Part shown: piece after piece, positions 8,061-15,942 of the stretch
How the letters are laid out: each line of letters opens with the position of its first letter
Numbering within the stretch: position 1 is the stretch's first letter
DNA from: Candidatus Kirkpatrickella diaphorinae
GTDB taxonomy: Bacteria > Pseudomonadota > Alphaproteobacteria > Acetobacterales > Acetobacteraceae
Assembly: GCF_025736875.1 (NCBI RefSeq)
Contig: NZ_CP107052.1
Span: forward strand, 2,002,501-2,066,500
Direction of reading: 5' to 3'
Length of the DNA: 64,000 nucleotides
The notes under the pieces: generated by a model
Databases searched by the model: none
What the model was told of the DNA's origin: nothing
The model's input: the letters and a program-made list of their open reading frames with translations, nothing else
Made by a program: the position numbers and the translations under genes

Positions 8061-9515
8061 ATGCTGACGCCATCCTATCGCAAATGGCCTGAATCACTAT
8101 GGTCAAACGTCACGCTGTCCCCCGTCTCAAGTCCAACCCTCCTTTCCCTCAACGAGGCGCTGGCGGCGCGGTTGGGATTTGATGCGACGTGGCTCGCCGC
8201 GCCGGAAGGTGTGGCGATGCTCGCAGGGTGCCATATGCCGGCGGACGTTATACCCGTTGCACAAGCCTATGCCGGGCATCAATTCGGGCAGTTTGTGCCC
8301 AGTCTGGGTGATGGGCGCGCCATGCTTCTCGGCACGGTTCAGGACCGTGAGGGAACGCCCTTCGACGTGCAATTGAAAGGCGCGGGCCGGACGGTTTTTT
8401 CCCGCAATGGCGATGGGCGCGCCGCAATCGGGCCGGTTTTGCGTGAATATCTCCTCAGCGAAGCCATGCACGCCATGGGCGTCAGCACGACGCGCGCCCT
8501 GGTCGCGGTCGCGACAGGGGAAGACGTTCTGCGGGACCGCGCCTTGCCGGGCGCCATTCTGACGCGGGTAAGCCGCTCTTTTTTACGGGTGGGGTCCTTT
8601 CAATTTGCGGCGTGCCGCGGCGATGTGCCCGCCCTCCGGGCCGTGGTGCTTTTTGCCGCAAAAAACCTTTATGCCGATCGGGTCATCGCCGCCAATGATG
8701 CAGAGCCTGACATTGACGCGTTGCGCGTCCCCTTATTCGACGCGGTCGCGGATGCGCATGCGGATCTCATCGCGCATTGGATGAGCCTTGGCTTTATTCA
8801 TGGTGTCATGAACACCGATAATATGTCGATCGCGGGGGAGACAATCGATTACGGGCCGTGCGCCTTTTTGGACAGCTACGTGCCTGACAAAGTGTTCAGC
8901 GGGATCGATGTGAGGGGGCGTTATGCTTTCAACCGTCAGGCGGATGTCGCGCGCTGGAACCTGGCGCGTTTCGCTGAGACGCTGCTGTTTTCGGAGGATG
9001 ATGCCGCTATCAAACCATTCCGCGATATCATTGACGATTTTCCGACGCGCTTCCAGCGTCGCTATCGCGGCCTTATGGCGCAAAAACTGGGGCTGCCCGG
9101 ATGTGATGCGGAGGATGAGGCGATCATTGATGGCTGTCTGGCGATTCTGACGGAAGAAGCAATGGATTATACGTCGTTTTTCCTCACCTTGCCGGATCGG
9201 ATCTCAAATTGCGGGGGTGAGATGTCCCTGCGCAATCCACATGCTTTCCAAAATTGGGCTGAGAAATGGGCAGCGCGTGTGGCACTTCAACCAGGTGGGG
9301 GCAGAAAAGCGGCGGAAATGATGTCACGGCGCAATCCCGCCGTGATCCCGCGAAATCATCAGGTTGAAAAAGTGATCATGGCAGCGGAGTGTGGTGATCT
9401 GCAGCCATTCCATCAGCTTCTTGACGCTGTGACTCATCCTTTTCAGCGGAACGCAGTTTTAGAGCAGCCGCCGACGAAGGAGGAAGAAGTCCACACCACA
9501 TGGTGCGGCACCTGA
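8061..9515 (+). CDS. selO: protein adenylyltransferase SelO (YdiU family)
   Basis: SelO is a pseudokinase-fold enzyme that transfers AMP to Ser, Thr or Tyr of target proteins, with a proposed role in redox stress. The 484-residue product has the family hallmarks: HQFGQF near residue 75, GDGRA, QLKGAGRT near 109, and the metal-binding segment MNTDNMSI with DYGP near 248-267. The C-terminal CGT is kept (WCGT). In eukaryotic homologs this Cys position is selenocysteine and takes part in redox control. The start ATG has a GGGGGGAAA ribosome binding region. It stands alone and converges with the hydrogenase-like operon. Confidence 0.94.
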   Translation: MLTPSYRKWPESLWSNVTLSPVSSPTLLSLNEALAARLGFDATWLAAPEGVAMLAGCHMPADVIPVAQAYAGHQFGQFVPSLGDGRAMLLGTVQDREGTPFDVQLKGAGRTVFSRNGDGRAAIGPVLREYLLSEAMHAMGVSTTRALVAVATGEDVLRDRALPGAILTRVSRSFLRVGSFQFAACRGDVPALRAVVLFAAKNLYADRVIAANDAEPDIDALRVPLFDAVADAHADLIAHWMSLGFIHGVMNTDNMSIAGETIDYGPCAFLDSYVPDKVFSGIDVRGRYAFNRQADVARWNLARFAETLLFSEDDAAIKPFRDIIDDFPTRFQRRYRGLMAQKLGLPGCDAEDEAIIDGCLAILTEEAMDYTSFFLTLPDRISNCGGEMSLRNPHAFQNWAEKWAARVALQPGGGRKAAEMMSRRNPAVIPRNHQVEKVIMAAECGDLQPFHQLLDAVTHPFQRNAVLEQPPTKEEEVHTTWCGT

Positions 9516-9546
9516 AAACCGGAAGTGCCGGGCGATTTTACCGGTG

Positions 9547-10938
9547 TCAGAGCTCCGCGCCCGCGGGGGAATAGGCGAATGAGGCTTCCAGGAATTGCTC
9601 ATCCTCTCCGGCAAGGCAAAGCTCCAGAAGCACGGGAAGTGTGTTGAAACTGCCCGTCTGAAGGTGAAAATGGGTCAGGCGTTCATCCTGGCATTTCACC
9701 CAGCACCAACTCTCTCCGCGCGCGCCTTCAATAAAGCTGACGGCTTCATGCGCGTCATAAATGACCGGCCGGGTGATGTCGATTTCTTGCGCGTCGTGAC
9801 GATGGATCGCGGTCAGATAGGCGAGAGATTCCTTGATTTCGTAATATCGGTTCCAGAGCCGCGCATAAGCATCGCCTTTGAGATTCAGCGCATCCAGCAT
9901 GACCGCAAATCGAGGATCATGTCGCATGAGACGAAGGTCCCCCTTATAACCGGAGGCCCGCCCATTCACGCCGCGCAGAAGATGGGTCTCCGCGCGATGA
10001 CGCGGCATCGCGGCGCGGCGCGTCAACACCGTCTCCGCATGGGAAATGAGTTTGGCGAGCAGGGGGAGGCGCGCCGGGAGGGTGGAAATGATCGCCTCCG
10101 CCAATGCGGCCGCGTCGATTGCCGGTGACATGCCGCCCAGCGTGATGCAGCCCATCAAGTGATGCCCACCCGCATGTTCCATACAGGCTTGTTCGCATTT
10201 TCTTAAAATCAGCGCCGCATGTGTTTCCAGAAGATCCTGCCCGGTGAGGCGCGCCACGGTGATAATAGATTCAAAGTGGACGCGGAGACGCTCCACCTCC
10301 GCGAGGATCAGGCGAGCATCCCGGTCACGCGGTGAAATCTCAACCCCGTGACAGGCCTCCAGGGCCTGCGCCATCACCAGCGGTGCGCTGACGGTCTCAC
10401 CTGATGCCAGTCTGCCGACCATCTGGAGCGCCTCTGTGATCGGTTTTTCCAGCAGACGCTTCTGCAGGCCCCGGTGAGACCTGCCAACCCTCAGGCCGGA
10501 ATGGTATTTCCGGAGAAGGCCGGGCCGGGATGTGGGGGTAAAAAGGGGGTCACGTGTGCGTTGCGTGGTGGGGGCGGCCGCTGGCAATGCGCGGCGGGAA
10601 AGCGGCCAGACACTCAGCCACTTTTCATGGTCCAGAAGAGGCTCATCACTCAGCGCGTCGAGCGGCATCGCGCCCCAGAGTTCCAGCGCCACACGTTCTG
10701 CCAGGCTGGCGGCGCGCGTGGCGTGGGACAGGCCGAAATAGCGGTGATCAATGAGCGGCGTGCTGTAAAGCACGGGTGATTGTCGATCCCAGCAAAGGTG
10801 ATAGGCATTGTCATCATCACACCAGAGGCCGATAAAATTTCCGGAAGGCGCCGCTGCCAGATCGCGCCATTGCTGTTCCGTCAGATGTCGTCGAAATGAC
10901 CGCTCAGATGCGCGCTTCCCCCAGTTCGGCATCGTCAT
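9547..10938 (-). CDS. group-4 hydrogenase / complex I large-subunit-like protein without metal-binding cysteines
   Basis: The 463-residue product aligns by eye with HyfG/HycE, the fusion of NuoC- and NuoD-like domains. Recognisable elements are HRG (155-157), the ElER-type segment AEVERLRVHF (213-222), RASG (327-330), DLR (334-336), GDAYAR (355-360) and EGARGE (404-409). The N-terminal 120 residues look like a degraded NuoC domain. Both CxxC motifs that hold the NiFe centre are absent: residues 172-184 read MVGRLASGETVSA, and the tail is YSPAGAEL. This matches the Ehr (energy-converting hydrogenase related) type. It overlaps the upstream gene by 4 bp (ATGA) and is the last gene of the operon. 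A hydrogenase activity is therefore unlikely. Confidence 0.72.
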   Translation of the reverse strand: MTMPNWGKRASERSFRRHLTEQQWRDLAAAPSGNFIGLWCDDDNAYHLCWDRQSPVLYSTPLIDHRYFGLSHATRAASLAERVALELWGAMPLDALSDEPLLDHEKWLSVWPLSRRALPAAAPTTQRTRDPLFTPTSRPGLLRKYHSGLRVGRSHRGLQKRLLEKPITEALQMVGRLASGETVSAPLVMAQALEACHGVEISPRDRDARLILAEVERLRVHFESIITVARLTGQDLLETHAALILRKCEQACMEHAGGHHLMGCITLGGMSPAIDAAALAEAIISTLPARLPLLAKLISHAETVLTRRAAMPRHRAETHLLRGVNGRASGYKGDLRLMRHDPRFAVMLDALNLKGDAYARLWNRYYEIKESLAYLTAIHRHDAQEIDITRPVIYDAHEAVSFIEGARGESWCWVKCQDERLTHFHLQTGSFNTLPVLLELCLAGEDEQFLEASFAYSPAGAEL

Positions 10939-12032
10939 GGCCCGACCCCGTTCAGAAACAGGTTATGCGCGATAAAAACGGGGCTTGTCAGACCGAGTGC
11001 GAGCAGCAGCCAGAGATTGACGTGCGTCTGCCACGCAAGGGTGGAGGGCCAAGCCGGGCGCCGCATCACAAACTGGCCGAGAATAATGATCAGAAGCGTG
11101 GCGCCGAAAGCGATTGAAATCGTGTTCATCGCCCAGAAGAGGGCAAGAACCGCCGGGAGTAAGGGTGAAGGCGGCAGGACGGACTCCATCCAGCGATCCG
11201 CATGGGCGGAAGGATTGATGTTTTCAGCGAGGCAGAGTGCGAGAGTGAACACAATCATCGGCGCGCCGGAATGGGGCATGACGGCAGATAATGCGACGAA
11301 GCATCCGCAAAGATTGATCGTCGCGCAACCCTGAAGAAATAACCACGCGGCGGCGATAAGGCTGACGGCGATCACCACTTCCTGCACCACGATAATTTCA
11401 TGAATTTTCAACAGGCCTGACACGGCGGTCAGGACAATGCTACAACGCAGCATTGTCACCAATGCGGACTCAGCGGACGTCTCGCGCGCAAGTCTGAACC
11501 CCGAAAGCAGCACCGTAAACCCGGCAGCCATCAGGACCTCATCGATACGCGCCGGGTGGTGCGTCTCCGGCCATGTCATGCTGGTGAGGGCGGTGCCTGT
11601 CAGCAACGTGATGCAGGCGCTGATCAAAATGTGACTCCACCCCAGCACAGGCCGCACATGTGCTGCATGGCGGAGCATGACAATGATCAGCGCGAAAGCC
11701 ATGAATGTGACGCCGACGACATTTGAGAGCCTGTCCGTGGCCAGACAGGTCAGGCTGGCGACGCTGCTGATGAGAAAAAGCGGGGCCATCCGGCGCATAC
11801 CGGCGTCATTGAGCAAAGTCAGGAGCGGGAGGAATGAAGCGGCACAAAAAAGAATGCGCGGGACAGGTGGAACCGGAAGAAGAAAGATCGCGCTCATCAA
11901 GGCGAGCGCAAAGCCGATCGCGGCAAATGCCAGGCCGAAGGAACGTTGTTTGCCACGCGGGATAAGCACCATAGTGATCGCCGCAAAGACCGGCCAGGCT
12001 TTTACGATAAAGAGGAGCGGCGCGTCAATCAC
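10935..12032 (-). CDS. diverged membrane subunit, HyfF-like by position (NuoL/M/N-like)
   Basis: This 365-residue protein is almost entirely hydrophobic, with about 11 predicted membrane helices. It sits where HyfF lies in hyf-type operons (between the HyfE-like and HyfG-like genes). It is much shorter than HyfF of E. coli (about 526 residues), and I cannot see the usual HxWLPxA proton-channel motif, so the assignment rests mostly on context. The GTG at 12032 is chosen because GGAAGGGGG lies just upstream and it overlaps the preceding gene by 8 bp. An in-frame ATG at 12110 would bury most of that overlap. Function in ion movement is inference. Confidence 0.5.
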   Translation of the reverse strand: MIDAPLLFIVKAWPVFAAITMVLIPRGKQRSFGLAFAAIGFALALMSAIFLLPVPPVPRILFCAASFLPLLTLLNDAGMRRMAPLFLISSVASLTCLATDRLSNVVGVTFMAFALIIVMLRHAAHVRPVLGWSHILISACITLLTGTALTSMTWPETHHPARIDEVLMAAGFTVLLSGFRLARETSAESALVTMLRCSIVLTAVSGLLKIHEIIVVQEVVIAVSLIAAAWLFLQGCATINLCGCFVALSAVMPHSGAPMIVFTLALCLAENINPSAHADRWMESVLPPSPLLPAVLALFWAMNTISIAFGATLLIIILGQFVMRRPAWPSTLAWQTHVNLWLLLALGLTSPVFIAHNLFLNGVGP

Positions 12033-12576
12033 GGTAACCCCCTTCCAAAGGCGGCCAAGAGACCTTCGGCAGTGAAAGACGCGCGATGATGAAAAGGCCG
12101 CACCAGACACTGGAAGCCACGTAGACGAAAGTGGCTTGAGCCGTCAGCGCGGAGAGAAGAAGCAGGCCGTTCATTGCGCAGAAAAGCCCGATGAATTGGG
12201 CCGCTGGCTGCTTCAAGATGATGCTGGCGATGCCGCTGATCATTATCATCAGCGCGACGCCCGTCGGCGTGAAAATCGGGCATTGCATGGCGAGGGGAAA
12301 GGCGAGGCCCACAGCACCGGCGCGCGCCAGGAAACGCCGCACCCCATCACGCCCCTCAGTTTCTGACGTAACATCCTGATACACGGCAGCGCGCAGGAAA
12401 ATCGCCGTGACGATATTGAGCAGGAGGATGAGAATGCCGGTCATGACGCCGAGCTGACTTGTCCTGAAAATGACAGCAAGGCTGGCACTGAAAAAGGCGT
12501 TCAGGATCAGAACATGATACCCGCCACCGATCCCGAGAAGTGTGGCGGCAATCAGGAGGCTGAAGACCGGCATCAT
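12025..12576 (-). CDS. HyfE-like membrane subunit (NuoK-like relative)
   Basis: This 183-residue protein has about six membrane helices. HyfE of hydrogenase-4 has a similar length (about 216) and carries a NuoK-like part. The segment RTSQLGVMTGILILLLNIVTAIF-type helix near residue 40-60 resembles that family. The start is one of two adjacent ATGs (12576 and 12573) that follow a strong GGGAGG site and overlap the stop codon of the HyfC-like gene. The frame is open further upstream, but that extension would lie inside the HyfC-like gene. Part of a five-gene coupled operon. Confidence 0.5.
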   Translation of the reverse strand: MMPVFSLLIAATLLGIGGGYHVLILNAFFSASLAVIFRTSQLGVMTGILILLLNIVTAIFLRAAVYQDVTSETEGRDGVRRFLARAGAVGLAFPLAMQCPIFTPTGVALMIMISGIASIILKQPAAQFIGLFCAMNGLLLLSALTAQATFVYVASSVWCGLFIIARLSLPKVSWPPLEGGYRD

Positions 12577-13478
12577 CGCAACATCCTCCCCGATAAAATC
12601 GTCAGCATCGCGACACAGATGAGTGCAATGCGCGGCCATAAACGGGGCTTATGATTCAAAATCCGCCAGATTGCCATGATCACGATAACCGCACAAACGC
12701 CTGCAAGAGGTCGCAGGATGAGCGCGGACATAGCTGTCATAAATCTGCCTTGTAAGAAGCTATAGGCTGACGGGTAAATCAGGTTTGACGCCAGGAGGCA
12801 CCAGCCGAAGCAATTAAGGTCATGGCTGAATTTAAATATGGCGCGGTCCCGGCCCGGTTGTGCATGTAGCAGAAGGTCCTGCGTGTCAGGCGGCACGGGG
12901 CCGTCGATCATGGACATGATCAACACCCAGCCGAGGCAGAAAACGCTTCCGGCAAGAGGGGAGTAGAAGCCGTCTGCCTGGGCGCTCAGATGATCACCAG
13001 GATCAGTTGGGAATGGGAAACCGATCGCGATGATCAATCCCGTGATGGCAAGCAGAGGCAGGATCATAACGACGAAGCGCACAGATGAAAGAAATTGCGC
13101 CTCCGCCTGCTTGATGGGCGGCGCACCTGGCCCGCGCTGCGTCGCGACATACCAGGTCGGAAGAAGGGCCGCACATAAAAGCAGCCCCGCCGTCATCGGC
13201 ACGCCAATCGCGGGAAAGGCATATTTAAGGGTGAAGAAAGGCAGAATGGCGATGGCCAGACTGTTTGAGAGGATGGCGAGAAGAGGCGGAAGGGAGATTT
13301 GACCCTGATGGCGCCAATTGCGGGCAATCTGATGCCATCGACATTCATCACCAAAAGGATGACGGCCCGCAAGGACCCGGCTCATGACGCGGAAGATATC
13401 GTAAAAAAATGGCGCGCTCAGCCAGCTGACACAAATCAGAGCACCGATCTGGACCGTGATCCAAACGCCTACGGCCAT
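12573..13478 (-). CDS. HyfC/NuoH-like membrane subunit, diverged
   Basis: This 301-residue polytopic membrane protein is close in length to HyfC/HycD and NuoH (about 310-325), with about eight helices. After the first helix it has SAPFFYDIFRVMSRVLAGR (20-38), which fits the cytoplasmic loop of the family where a G-R-x-G and Gln/Asp-Leu pattern normally follow. Here the pattern is only partly kept. In complex I this subunit forms the quinone channel next to NuoB and NuoD. The gene overlaps the HyfB-like gene by 10 bp and the HyfE-like gene by 4 bp. Assignment is from gene order plus weak motif similarity. Confidence 0.5.
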   Translation of the reverse strand: MAVGVWITVQIGALICVSWLSAPFFYDIFRVMSRVLAGRHPFGDECRWHQIARNWRHQGQISLPPLLAILSNSLAIAILPFFTLKYAFPAIGVPMTAGLLLCAALLPTWYVATQRGPGAPPIKQAEAQFLSSVRFVVMILPLLAITGLIIAIGFPFPTDPGDHLSAQADGFYSPLAGSVFCLGWVLIMSMIDGPVPPDTQDLLLHAQPGRDRAIFKFSHDLNCFGWCLLASNLIYPSAYSFLQGRFMTAMSALILRPLAGVCAVIVIMAIWRILNHKPRLWPRIALICVAMLTILSGRMLR

Positions 13479-14911
13479 GAAAATGCCCCCCGGAAGCCGA
13501 CGACCATGAGCCCCAATAAGACGAGAGAAAAGATGATTTTAACCAGATAATCGCCTTGTGCTACCCTTTTATTTATAAAATAGCCTGAATCTACTGCAAT
13601 GGAACGAAAAAATTTATGGTACTGTAAAATAGATCGAAGTAAATTTTCATTCATCCTGAAATTAGGTCGGAAATCTCCTGTAAAACGCTCATTTTCAACT
13701 AATATTCGATCCTCACTACTAAGCTGGACATGGCGGATAATCTGACGCAACAGCAGGATCATAAAGAGGAAACCCGATATGATCGGCGTCCACCAGATAA
13801 ACGTCCCACTGAATTCAAATCCGAAAAGGCGCGCCATGAAAGCGTGGTCACCCAACGGGCTGGCCGGGACGGATAATGCGTTCCCGACAAGTCCGAGACA
13901 GGCGCCGGGTATCAGAATGGCCGTCAGACAGATGGCGCGGGGAAAGAAATTTCCCTCCCCGGATCCGGTTGGCCTTGGCGGTGCCGTCAGAGGTAAAATG
14001 AAGAGGTGTGCCAAAGTGAATCCGAAAATCAATATTGGTAAAACCAGTAACAAAGCGGCCGCTGGCATTGTCATGGCATAAAGGCTGAAAGCCAGAGCAC
14101 CGTAGGAAGCGGCGATAAACATCGGCAAAGGGGGAAGGGGTAGAGTCAGTAAAGAGGATGACAGCGCGCGTCGGGTTGACGTGGCGGGCAGGATGATCAT
14201 CGCCATCAGGAAAGCGCGCGTCGCGTTAATCGCGACCCCGTCAAGGTGATCATGACGGGCCATCAGCGTCAGTCCCAGCATGAGAAGGGGCCATGTGCGG
14301 ATGCCGTTACTTTGTCGGTCCGTTGCCAGAAAAATGGTGGCGGCGATGAAGATGAGAGACACCCAGGGCGCGGAGAGGGCTTCTGGCAGGAGGTGGACGC
14401 ACAGGGCGAAGCCCATGACGGGCGCGGACGCAAAACCCACCAGCGCGGCCAGAGCCGCGCTGACGCTGAAAGCGGTCGGCAGGGCCGTTGTCAGGGGATG
14501 AGAGGCGATGAGGAGCGCCCCAATCACACAAAAGGTGCGCGGGGAGAAACGCCGCAATTTTTCTGTCGGCGCGGTGAGAAGGTAAGTGGCGCCCGCGAAA
14601 AAGACCATCTCCACCGGGTGCCGACTGAAAAGCGTCGCGAGTCCGGCGAGCTGACCGAGCCGCCCGGCGATCGCGCGTTCCTCCAGGGTCGACAATATCC
14701 AGAGCAGCATCCAGCTTGCGGGCATGATTGTCGTTCGGGTCTGAGGTTCGGCTTCAGTAACCAGAACGTAAATAAGAGTGAGGAAGAGCTGTAACGCCGA
14801 GACGATGATCGGCCCACGCCGCGTGAGGGTCGGCATGTGACTTGTTCTGACAACACCCAGAAGCGTGACGAGGAGGAGGGCACCACGCAGAATATCAGCG
14901 ATACTTGTCAC
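13469..14911 (-). CDS. HyfB-like (NuoL-related) membrane subunit, diverged
   Basis: This 480-residue protein has about 13 predicted helices and is the first gene of the hydrogenase-like operon, the usual place of hyfB. It is shorter than HyfB (about 670 residues). Near residues 395-460 it has a soluble Asn/Arg-rich segment before a last helix. That layout recalls the C-terminal extension of HyfB proteins. I cannot see the conserved Lys/Glu/His set of NuoL with certainty. The aldo/keto reductase gene ends 97 bp upstream on the same strand, so a shared transcript is possible. The base composition near 13550-13650 is AT-richer than the rest of the gene. Confidence 0.45.
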   Translation of the reverse strand: MTSIADILRGALLLVTLLGVVRTSHMPTLTRRGPIIVSALQLFLTLIYVLVTEAEPQTRTTIMPASWMLLWILSTLEERAIAGRLGQLAGLATLFSRHPVEMVFFAGATYLLTAPTEKLRRFSPRTFCVIGALLIASHPLTTALPTAFSVSAALAALVGFASAPVMGFALCVHLLPEALSAPWVSLIFIAATIFLATDRQSNGIRTWPLLMLGLTLMARHDHLDGVAINATRAFLMAMIILPATSTRRALSSSLLTLPLPPLPMFIAASYGALAFSLYAMTMPAAALLLVLPILIFGFTLAHLFILPLTAPPRPTGSGEGNFFPRAICLTAILIPGACLGLVGNALSVPASPLGDHAFMARLFGFEFSGTFIWWTPIISGFLFMILLLRQIIRHVQLSSEDRILVENERFTGDFRPNFRMNENLLRSILQYHKFFRSIAVDSGYFINKRVAQGDYLVKIIFSLVLLGLMVVGFRGAFSWP

Positions 14912-15008
14912 GATCGTCGTTGATACCTTTCGAGCTCAGCCAGCGTGTTCCACCTTACTGCATGAGATGAACACCGGATTCAACTTGGCCCGATGACGGG
15001 AGGGGCTT

Positions 15009-15845
15009 TCAGATCATCTCCAGAGACCGTTTCTGTTTCGGCGGTGCAAATACCGCGTCGAGCGCCGCCAATGATGCCGATGAGAGATGGATGTCGCTGG
15101 CGAGGACATTCTCCCGCATGTGCTCCGGCGAAGACGTGCGCGGGATCGCCACCAGATTTCCCTGCCGCAAAACCCAGGCGAGGGCGATCTGCGCTGTCGT
15201 GGCCGGCCCCGCCAGTGTCCGGTAATCCTGCGCGATGGTCTGGCATGTGGGATGTTGCAGGAGCGTGCCATCATGCCCAAGGGGGGAGCAGGCAACCGCC
15301 TTGATGCGATGGGCCTCAAGCTTTGACAGAAGCTCTAATTCCGTCCCGCGATTTCGAAGGTTGTAAAGAACCTGGTTACAGGCGCAATGCGGCGTCAGCG
15401 CCACGACTTCTTCCATATCCTCGACATCAAAATTTGAGACGCCCCAATGGCGGATCAGCCCGTCCGATTTGAGTTTCTCCATCGCTTCGATTGTTTCATG
15501 CAGCGGGATATGCCCGCGCCAGTGAAGCAGATAGAGATCGAGGTAATCCGTCTTCAGGCGCTCAAGGGAGGCGCGGCAGTGGCGTTGTGTCCCTTCAAAC
15601 GTCGCATGGTTCGGCATGATTTTACTAACAAGAAACGCATCCTGGCGCCTCTCCGCCATGACGTCACCGATCAGCGTTTCGGACCGCCCATTGCCGTAGA
15701 TCTCGGCGGTGTCGATCATCGTCAGACCCGCATCCAGCCCCTCATGAAGGCAGGTGATCTCCTCCTTATAAGTCACTCTGGAGTCACCGAGGGACCACGT
15801 GCCCATACCGAGCGGCGCAACGCGCGCGCCGTCGCGTGTTTTCAT
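15009..15845 (-). CDS. aldo/keto reductase
   Basis: This 278-residue NAD(P)H-dependent carbonyl reductase has the complete catalytic tetrad: D45 and Y50 in DTAEIYGNG, K75 in VSKI, and H108 in LLHWRG. The C-terminal cofactor segment (IPRTSSPEH near 235) is also typical. The layout fits the AKR5-like or YeaE-like bacterial groups, which reduce 2,5-diketo-D-gluconate, methylglyoxal or similar carbonyls. The substrate cannot be fixed from sequence alone. It lies upstream of the hydrogenase-like operon on the same strand and downstream of a catalase-like gene. Confidence 0.9.
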   Translation of the reverse strand: MKTRDGARVAPLGMGTWSLGDSRVTYKEEITCLHEGLDAGLTMIDTAEIYGNGRSETLIGDVMAERRQDAFLVSKIMPNHATFEGTQRHCRASLERLKTDYLDLYLLHWRGHIPLHETIEAMEKLKSDGLIRHWGVSNFDVEDMEEVVALTPHCACNQVLYNLRNRGTELELLSKLEAHRIKAVACSPLGHDGTLLQHPTCQTIAQDYRTLAGPATTAQIALAWVLRQGNLVAIPRTSSPEHMRENVLASDIHLSSASLAALDAVFAPPKQKRSLEMI

Positions 15846-15942
15846 CTCGTCTTCTCCACCGCATTAATGGCCGGCGCGTGCGTCGACGGAGTCGAGAGTG
15901 GGGAAAAGGCGGGCCGGTGGAGGCCGGGGCGGGGCGAGCGCG

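Noticed and set aside
9547-14911. A functional NiFe hydrogenase-4
   Set aside because: The large subunit has no CxxC metal motif at either end, and no small subunit, ferredoxin or maturation genes are visible.
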